A stretch of DNA of 11,658 nucleotides from Planctomycetota bacterium (lineage in GTDB: Bacteria; Planctomycetota; SZUA-567). Position numbers and translations under genes: made by a program. Shown in pieces: positions 7,620 through 11,658 of the stretch; position 1 is the stretch's first letter, and the number at the start of each line of letters is the position of its first letter. Under the pieces are notes generated by a model. It was not told the origin of the DNA. It did no database searches and worked only from the letters and a program-made list of their open reading frames with translations. The DNA lies in NCBI GenBank assembly GCA_031278535.1, contig JAITKH010000147.1, positions 1 through 11,658 on the forward strand, written 5' to 3'.

Positions 7620-8128
7620 GCCGCGCCTCCTTCCGCCGCACCGGCCTTGCCGCCGGAGAGGAACGTTGTCAGCATCAGGATCAGGGTCAGGCCCTGTACC
7701 GCGGTGATGATTCCGAAACTGAGCGGCAGGGCCGCGTAAGGAACGTACATCGGAACCTCGAGCCCGGGCGAAAGCTGCCCGAATTGTACCTGTTTTTCCA
7801 GCAGGGTGAAGGATGTCCAGAAAATGATCGCGGAAAAGGCAACGACCACCATCTTGCCGAGGATCCGGATTATTTCCCCTCCCTTCCCCTTGAATTTGTC
7901 GATGATGGCGGTGATGGCTATCTGGCTTCCGTCCCGCAGCCCGATTTCGGTGCCCAGCAGGGCCATGTACACCATGCAATAGCGGGCCAGTTCCTCGAAC
8001 CAGGAAATGCCGGCGCCGATCAGGTTACGATTCACCACCTGCGCAAAGGCCGACAGGGACATCACGACGAAGGACAGGGCGAGAATCAAGTTTTCAAGCT
8101 TTTGCAGACAGGCGATTGTTTTTTTCAT
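7616..8128 (-). CDS. dctQ: TRAP transporter small membrane subunit DctQ (system 2)
   Basis: A 170-residue small TRAP membrane subunit. Four hydrophobic segments are visible at about 13-33, 49-64, 89-110 and 130-156, and the loop motif SWFEELARY (42-50) is diagnostic. The ATG at 8128 begins MKKTIACLQK, as expected. The ribosome-binding region is odd: a run of ten G on the coding strand (8133-8142 as C) followed by AG, so any GGGAG sits only about 2 bases from the ATG. The frame is open upstream, but those residues are low-complexity. No dctP lies next to it on either side in this window, which is unusual since dctP normally heads the operon. Confidence 0.93.
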   Translation of the reverse strand: MKKTIACLQKLENLILALSFVVMSLSAFAQVVNRNLIGAGISWFEELARYCMVYMALLGTEIGLRDGSQIAITAIIDKFKGKGGEIIRILGKMVVVAFSAIIFWTSFTLLEKQVQFGQLSPGLEVPMYVPYAALPLSFGIITAVQGLTLILMLTTFLSGGKAGAAEGGAA

Positions 8129-8177
8129 GGCTCCCCCCCCCCGGCCGGGCCGCGTTTCCAGGACACCGCGCCAGGCG

Positions 8178-8363
8178 CTATTTCTTGGCGTCGTCCACCA
8201 CCAGCACCACCTGCGGATCCGGCGTCTTACGGAAATTCGCGCCCCGCCGCGTCTGCGGAAGACTCCTCCTGCCAACGATTGTTTCCGGCACCCGTTCCCC
8301 GTTGCGGACGATCGCCCGGCGATTCACGCGGTATCCGAATGGTTTCCGTCCGGCCACACGCAT
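8178..8363 (-). CDS. hypothetical short protein upstream of dctQ2
   Basis: A 61-residue frame from ATG 8363 to TAG 8178, running into dctQ2 after 49 bp. It is basic in the middle (GRRSLPQTRRGANFR) and ends in a hydrophobic, protein-like tail PQVVLVVDDAKK. Third codon positions are mostly G or C, as in the real genes nearby, which mildly favours coding. The open frame extends upstream to a stop at 8432, so this may be the C-terminal remnant of a larger gene. There is no clear ribosome-binding site and I recognise no family. Confidence 0.25.
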   Translation of the reverse strand: MRVAGRKPFGYRVNRRAIVRNGERVPETIVGRRSLPQTRRGANFRKTPDPQVVLVVDDAKK

Positions 8364-8416
8364 GATCGAGGGGAAGGAAAATGGGTCGGACAACCGCCGC
8401 CGGGTGGCTTTCCCGT

Positions 8417-8434
8417 CTTGACAACAGGGTCACG
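8417..8434. promoter_or_regulatory. possible second site for the gntR operator motif
   Basis: CTTGACAACAGGGTCACG shares both half-sites and their spacing with the gntR promoter palindrome CTTGACTAACAAGTCAAG: CTTGAC, six bases, GTCA(A/C)G. It lies about 290 bp upstream of dctQ2. If real, the same GntR protein could regulate the second TRAP pair. Only one half is perfect and no clear -10/-35 pair was found here, so this is tentative. Confidence 0.25.
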
Positions 8435-8610
8435 TGCGGCTTGTCTAAACCCTTTACCCGATTTTTTTGAACGTGTCAAGCATGTTCCGCCGAAATCGAA
8501 CGGTGCCGCCAGGATATCCGTTCGTACAAATCGTCCTTGCGGAGTGCGGCAGTCGCTGTGCACTGCCCTTCCGCGTCGCTGGTTCGCGCGGGCGAATGCG
8601 CGGCGAACGC

Positions 8611-8640
8611 ATCAATCCATATCCATGACGATGGATTGAT
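8611..8640. repeat. perfect 10-bp inverted repeat
   Basis: ATCAATCCAT (8611-8620) and ATGGATTGAT (8631-8640) are exact reverse complements separated by 10 bases. The stem is AT-rich and not followed by a long T-run, so it does not look like a classical terminator. It may be an operator or the edge of the inserted/decayed element that begins just downstream. Confidence 0.6.
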
Positions 8641-8690
8641 TCTTGCGCTCACCTGTTTGCGCACGTGAGCCAATCGGTTTACCCGTCTTG

Positions 8691-9220
8691 AAGGGTGAAG
8701 CCAAACCCTCGAAAATAATAAACGGCACGCTTTACCAGGAGCAAAAGGAAAGCGCCGAAACGCGGGGCGCCGCCGACATTTACCGGGCCGACGCCGACAC
8801 CGTCCGCGACTACGGGAAACTGCTCCGGGACGCCGGCGACCCGACCCGACCGGAAAACATCGAGCAGGTGGCCCGCTGGTTCGAGGAATAGCCGCGGGAG
8901 GGGCGGGCGCCGTCGGTGGAACTGGTGAAGCCCTTCGGCCTTTTCTCGAAGTGGCTGACCAGCGTCTATTCCACCATCCGCCACTGCGCCGGCCGGGACA
9001 TGAACCCGGAGACGCGGGGCGCGTTCGACCGGTGGCTGGCGCCGGAGCGGGAAATCGCCGGGCCGAGGCCTATTACGGCGGCCTGAAATCGTCCGATTTC
9101 CTGAATCTCGTCGACGACCGGGAGAGACGCAAAAAGCTGGAGGAAAACTATCCCGGACCCGTCAACGGATTCTGGGCCGCCATGCGGGGGGAATGGCCAG
9201 GGCAGTGTCCCCGGTTCGGC
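8691..9220 (+). pseudogene. decayed fragment of a phage-type large polyvalent protein
   Basis: The plus strand reads as one protein only if two lesions are repaired. The first segment contains DIYRADADTVRDYGKLL and PENIEQVARWFEE, then an in-frame TAG (8889-8891), then PREGRAPSVELVKPFGLFSK, WLTSVYSTIRH, MNPETRGAFDRWLAPEREIA in the same frame to 9059. The frame then shifts (about 9060-9061) and continues as AEAYYGGLKSSDFLNL and KKLEENYPGPVNGFWAAM to about 9216. From memory, phage and mobile-element polyvalent proteins carry the pattern (A)RxFExYxREGxAPS...FxxWLxxxY...xxPExRxxxDRxLAxxxEIA; the TAG stands exactly where that pattern has Tyr. N- and C-termini are missing, so this is a relic on the strand opposite its neighbours. 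Boundaries are approximate. Confidence 0.6.
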
Positions 9221-9263
9221 CGGCTTCCGCCTCGGGGGAAGTGGAGTTCGAAAAACTTCAGCC

Positions 9264-10133
9264 TTATGCGAACTTCTCCCGCACCCTTTCAAGAAACACC
9301 TGGGCGGCCGATGAAAAGATCTGGTGCTTTTTCCAGGCGATATCGAGTCCCGACTCCACTCGCGGTTCCAACAACCTGAAGCAAAGCCCGCCGGCGTTCA
9401 CCAATCCGCCGATGGACAATGCGCAGCCGATGCCCTGTTCCACCAGGATGGATGCGTTGTAGATCAGATTGTAGCCCGCCACCACGTTCAGCTTGTCGAA
9501 GTCTTTTCCCATCCATTCGACAAGGGCGTTTTTCATCCCGCCGTGCCGCGGCACAATAAGCGGCACGGCCGACAAGTCCCCGCGGCGAATAGTCCTTTTC
9601 TTCGCGAGCGGGCTGTCTTTGCGCATCAGCAAACCCCAAACGTCCCTGGCTGGCAGATTGACATAATCGTATTTCTCCAGCTCGACGGGCTGAAGAAGAA
9701 TGCCGAAGTCCAGCAATCCCTTGTCGAGTCGCTCGATAACATCCACGGCGTTGCCGCTGTGGAGCTTGAAGCGAATTCCGGGATGGTCTCTCCGCACGCG
9801 CCCGATTATATCTGCGACCAGGCGCATCGCCCGCGTCTCCCCGCCGCCGATATGGATTTCGCCACTCGCCGCTTCCCCGCCGGGATTGAACTCAGCTTCG
9901 GTTTTCTCGACCAGGTCGAGGATTTCGCCGGCGCGTTTGCGGAGGCGCATTCCTTCAGCCGTCAGAGCCACGCTGTGGCTGCGGCGAACGAAAAGCCTGG
10001 TTCCCAGCTCCTCCTCGAGCTCCTTGATCCGTTTTGACAGCGTTGGCTGCGCGACACGCAGGAAATTCGCCGCGCCGGTCACGCTGCCTTCCCTGGCGAC
10101 GGCGAGAAATGAGCGCAAAACCCGCAGTTCCAT
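9264..10133 (-). CDS. LysR-family transcriptional regulator
   Basis: A 289-residue LTTR of normal length. The N-terminal winged helix-turn-helix (about 1-60) is typical: LRSFLAVAREGSVTGAANFL, QPTLSKRIKELEEELG, RLFVRRSHSVALTAEG. A linker helix follows and then the periplasmic-binding-like effector domain (about 88-289), with the usual LDFGILLQP hinge region. ATG at 10133 is chosen because GGGAGG lies 8 bases upstream; the frame is open to 10175 but that part has no family match. It is divergent from the secreted-protein/ferredoxin genes, so it probably regulates them and itself from the shared 130-bp spacer. The effector cannot be deduced. Its 3' end lies close to the phage relic. Confidence 0.94.
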   Translation of the reverse strand: MELRVLRSFLAVAREGSVTGAANFLRVAQPTLSKRIKELEEELGTRLFVRRSHSVALTAEGMRLRKRAGEILDLVEKTEAEFNPGGEAASGEIHIGGGETRAMRLVADIIGRVRRDHPGIRFKLHSGNAVDVIERLDKGLLDFGILLQPVELEKYDYVNLPARDVWGLLMRKDSPLAKKRTIRRGDLSAVPLIVPRHGGMKNALVEWMGKDFDKLNVVAGYNLIYNASILVEQGIGCALSIGGLVNAGGLCFRLLEPRVESGLDIAWKKHQIFSSAAQVFLERVREKFA

Positions 10134-10178
10134 CGGCAATCCCTCCCGGAATGCTATCGGCACTGTAGAGCGCATGAC

Positions 10179-10193
10179 ATTCCTGTAGGGAAT
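10179..10193. promoter_or_regulatory. LysR-type operator (T-N11-A box)
   Basis: ATTCC-tgtag-GGAAT is a perfect 5-bp inverted repeat with the T-N11-A spacing (T10180, A10192) characteristic of LTTR recognition sites. It lies 46 bp upstream of the LysR start codon in the spacer shared with the divergent plus-strand genes, the usual place for an autoregulatory and activating site. Confidence 0.55.
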
Positions 10194-10204
10194 ATCATGA
10201 TATT
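10191..10204. promoter_or_regulatory. 14-bp palindrome AATATCATGATATT
   Basis: A perfect palindrome overlapping the right edge of the LysR box, sharing the core TATCATGATA with the site in the gntR leader (6042-6051). A further ATATTT-N5-AAATAT repeat overlaps it at 10200-10216. These may be accessory regulator sites; the sequence alone does not say for what. Confidence 0.4.
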
Positions 10205-10215
10205 TTTTATAAATA

Positions 10216-10245
10216 TTGGCTATTCCACATTTTCGGTCTTATAAT
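10216..10245 (+). promoter_or_regulatory. sigma70 promoter for the right-end genes
   Basis: A perfect TATAAT (10240-10245) is preceded by TTGGCT (10216-10221) with an 18-base spacer, in an AT-rich stretch. GGGAGG (10255-10260) and an ATG (10264) follow at once, so the leader would be only about 12 bases. The weak -35 next to LysR-type sites fits an activator-dependent promoter. Confidence 0.6.
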
Positions 10246-10263
10246 ACACGCGATGGGAGGAAC

Positions 10264-10682
10264 ATGCAACGAAAACACTGTTTCCACTCTTCCTGGTTTG
10301 CGCTGTGGCCACCGCCGCGTCGAATGAAGGAGTGGACGCGGGGTTGATTATCAAGGGAATCCCGGCGCAGCTGCGCACCTGCGCCGGTTTTCCCGGAAGC
10401 CTGAACGCTCCCGGCGCATTCATGGCGGCATTAGCGGAACGCGCGGCAAATGGCATCGCCGATGCGGAGGGCAAAAAATCCCGAACCTCGTGCCGGCGAC
10501 CAGGCCGGCCTCGAGTTCGGAACGGATAATCAGACAAGGTTGTTTGGTCAACCGGTCGCGGTTGCGATTCATGTCATGATTTCGCGCCCGCCATCGACGA
10601 GTTTCTGAATATGCAGCCAATGCCCGGGCGGTTCTTGAGGTTATGCTCGAATAATTCCAGGCCGGGACGGAAAGGCGCTTGA
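10264..10682 (+). pseudogene. frame-disrupted small secreted protein gene
   Basis: The ATG at 10264 has a GGGAGG site and promoter, but its own frame stops after 27 codons. The next frame over (from 10272) encodes a clear secretion leader, TLFPLFLVCAVATAAS, and stays open to TAA 10527. One extra A in the A-run at 10272-10275 would join ATG and leader as MQRK-TLFPLF. The same frame after the TAA reads STGRGCDSCHDFAPAIDEFL, containing a CxxCH haem-c motif, and ends in a TGA at 10680 that overlaps the next ATG (TGATG). One base fewer in the A-run at 10473-10478 gives an alternative reading through the TAA (GKNPEPRAGDQAGLEFGTDN), ending at 10606. The gene is broken, or the assembly has indels in A-runs. 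I recognise no family; a periplasmic electron-transfer or cytochrome-like protein is a guess from the CxxCH and the ferredoxin neighbour. Confidence 0.45.
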
Positions 10683-11644
10683 TGCCTGTCGAATCTTGGA
10701 GAATGCGGCGCAAATGGCATAAAAGCATCAGGTTTGCGATCGCCGCCGTTTTCATGATCACGACGGCTTTCAGCATAACCATTGTCCCGGAGACAGCCGC
10801 CGGATTCCGGATATTTCAGCCCGGGCCGGCGTGGGTGAAATTGGCGGCGGGCGCCGCTGTCTCCGGAGTCGCGCTGGCAGGAGGATTCCTCCTTCCGACC
10901 TTTCTGTTCGGGCGGTTTTTCTGTGCCGTTTTCTGTCCGCTGGGAACGGTACAGGACGTGATTGGCTCGTTCCGGCCCCGTTGGCGGACAACTCTCCCCA
11001 ATTTCAAGGCCGTTCGCTATGGAGTAGCCGCATTGTCGTTGTCGCTGCTCGCGGGAGGCTGGGCGGTTGCGTTCAGATATCTGGATCCGTTTTCGCGTTT
11101 CACCGCCTTTGTCGCGGCGGTGAAACGGATCGCGGACGCGGACTCGGTGCCGTTCATCCGCGGTTTCCTGGCAGGCGGCATTGTTCCGATTGCCGTACTG
11201 TCGGCGCTGGCGTTGTGGAAAAAGCGGATGTTTTGCGTTTCGCTCTGTCCGGTTGGAACCGTGTTTGGCCTATTTTCCCGATTTGCGATCCACCGGATAC
11301 GATTTCGCGACTCCTGCTCCGGGTGCGGGATATGCGTGGCGGCGTGTCCGACCGGCTGCATAAACAGCGGCGCTCGGGAAATCGACGGCGAGCGTTGCGT
11401 TCTTTGTTTGCGGTGCGTTTCCATTTGCCCCAATGGGAGCTTGTCATATACGCGGCGCCGGTACCGCTGCAATGGAGACGGCGTCGCCATCGACGCGTCA
11501 AGACGACGGTTTCTTATGGCTGGCGCGGCCTTCTCGGCGGGAATGTTTGGGGCTGGGTTGGAACTGTCCGGCGTGATTCGGGGCCTGGCCCGCGCCGCCG
11601 AAAATCCGGGCGGCCTGATTCTGCCTCCTGGAGCCTTTGACGCT
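10682..11644 (+). CDS. NapH/MauN-like membrane polyferredoxin fused to NapG/MauM-like Tat domain, 3' truncated
   Basis: The frame from ATG 10682 is open to the end of genomic sequence (321 residues). It begins with membrane segments (about 16-36, 54-75, 113-131, 160-180). Two CxxxCP motifs (Cys81/Cys85 and Cys185/Cys189) mark the NapH/NosR-type module. Two 4Fe-4S cluster motifs follow: Cys212, 215, 218, 222 and Cys239, 242, 245, 249. Then comes a twin-arginine motif SRRRFL (273-278) with a hydrophobic stretch, and LILPPGAFDA, the start typical of NapG/MauM ferredoxins. Members pass electrons from quinol to periplasmic redox proteins; here membrane and exported parts appear to be one chain. 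Its ATG overlaps the preceding stop by one base. The stop codon and remaining clusters lie beyond the contig; the last codons of the raw sequence are adapter. Confidence 0.85.
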
Positions 11645-11658
11645 AGATCGGAAGAGCG
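11645..11658. other. Illumina adapter remnant at the contig end
   Basis: AGATCGGAAGAGCG is an exact match to the start of the Illumina TruSeq adapter. It sits flush with the contig end and is read as codons by the open ferredoxin frame. It is a sequencing artefact and should be trimmed. Confidence 0.95.

Larger units (their letters stand above)
8143..8690. other. 548-bp region without a convincing gene
   Basis: Apart from one doubtful short frame (8178-8363) I see no gene with recognisable homology here. It holds a partly symmetric site CTTGAC-N6-GTCACG (8417-8434) resembling the gntR operator, a T-run at 8462-8468, and the inverted repeat at 8611-8640. A solute-binding protein gene for TRAP system 2 would be expected in this position and is absent. 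The region may be a scar left by deletion or insertion next to the phage relic. Confidence 0.5.

Noticed and set aside
6139..7641. 500-codon minus-strand frame overlapping dctM2
   Set aside because: Arg/His-rich out-of-frame translation of dctM2; the true frame has all DctM motifs and a strong AAGGAGG site.
8431..8436. CACGTG palindrome in the TRAP 2 upstream region
   Set aside because: A six-base palindrome is expected by chance in GC-rich DNA and no bacterial regulator for it is implied here.
10831..11640. 269-codon plus-strand frame at the right end
   Set aside because: Shadow of the truncated ferredoxin gene; the frame starting at 10682 has the cysteine motifs and is open through the end.
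1..11658. CRISPR array, tRNA, rRNA, insertion sequence
   Set aside because: No regularly spaced repeats, cloverleaf-like sequence, rRNA core motifs or transposase frame were seen on either strand.

Overview
The window is a GC-rich bacterial contig. A secreted TRAP solute-binding protein with a plain signal peptidase I leader suggests a Gram-negative anaerobe or facultative anaerobe. The TRAP transporters, the NapH/NapG-type ferredoxin protein and a phage polyvalent-protein relic would fit Desulfovibrionales or Synergistota-like bacteria, but that placement is a weak inference. The last 14 bases (11645-11658) are an exact match to the common Illumina adapter prefix, so the right end is a library artefact and not genome.

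Left part (158-6024, all minus strand): a sugar-acid uptake and catabolism cluster. In transcription order it holds a FadR-type GntR regulator with a good sigma70 promoter overlapping a perfect palindrome, an RspA/D-mannonate-dehydratase-like enolase-superfamily enzyme, a complete TRAP transporter (dctP, dctQ, dctM) and a KduD-like short-chain dehydrogenase. The simplest model is import of a hexonate or hexuronate derivative, dehydration to a 2-keto-3-deoxy acid, and oxidoreduction of an acid or keto acid, under control of the GntR protein. The 157-bp gap between the dehydratase and dctP carries a large imperfect hairpin and a set of competing smaller ones.

Middle part (6339-8128, minus strand): a second TRAP membrane pair, dctQ and dctM, without a solute-binding partner in the window. 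Its upstream DNA (8143-8690) has no convincing gene. It holds a near-copy of the GntR-promoter palindrome, a perfect 10-bp inverted repeat and one doubtful short reading frame.

Next (about 8691-9220, plus strand) is a decayed fragment that I read as a phage/mobile-element large polyvalent protein, broken by an in-frame amber codon and a frameshift. It abuts a LysR regulator (9264-10133, minus).

The LysR gene is divergent from a plus-strand unit at the right end: a disrupted small secreted-protein gene (10264-10682), joined by a TGATG overlap to a membrane polyferredoxin. The latter is a NapH/MauN-like domain fused to a Tat-type signal and the start of a NapG/MauM-like ferredoxin, cut off by the contig end. 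The divergent spacer contains a canonical LysR box and a TATAAT promoter.

No CRISPR array, tRNA, rRNA or insertion sequence was seen. I found no clearly new system. The most useful leads are the frame-broken right-end gene with its fused ferredoxin partner, the DctP-less TRAP pair, the phage relic, and the regulatory palindromes.
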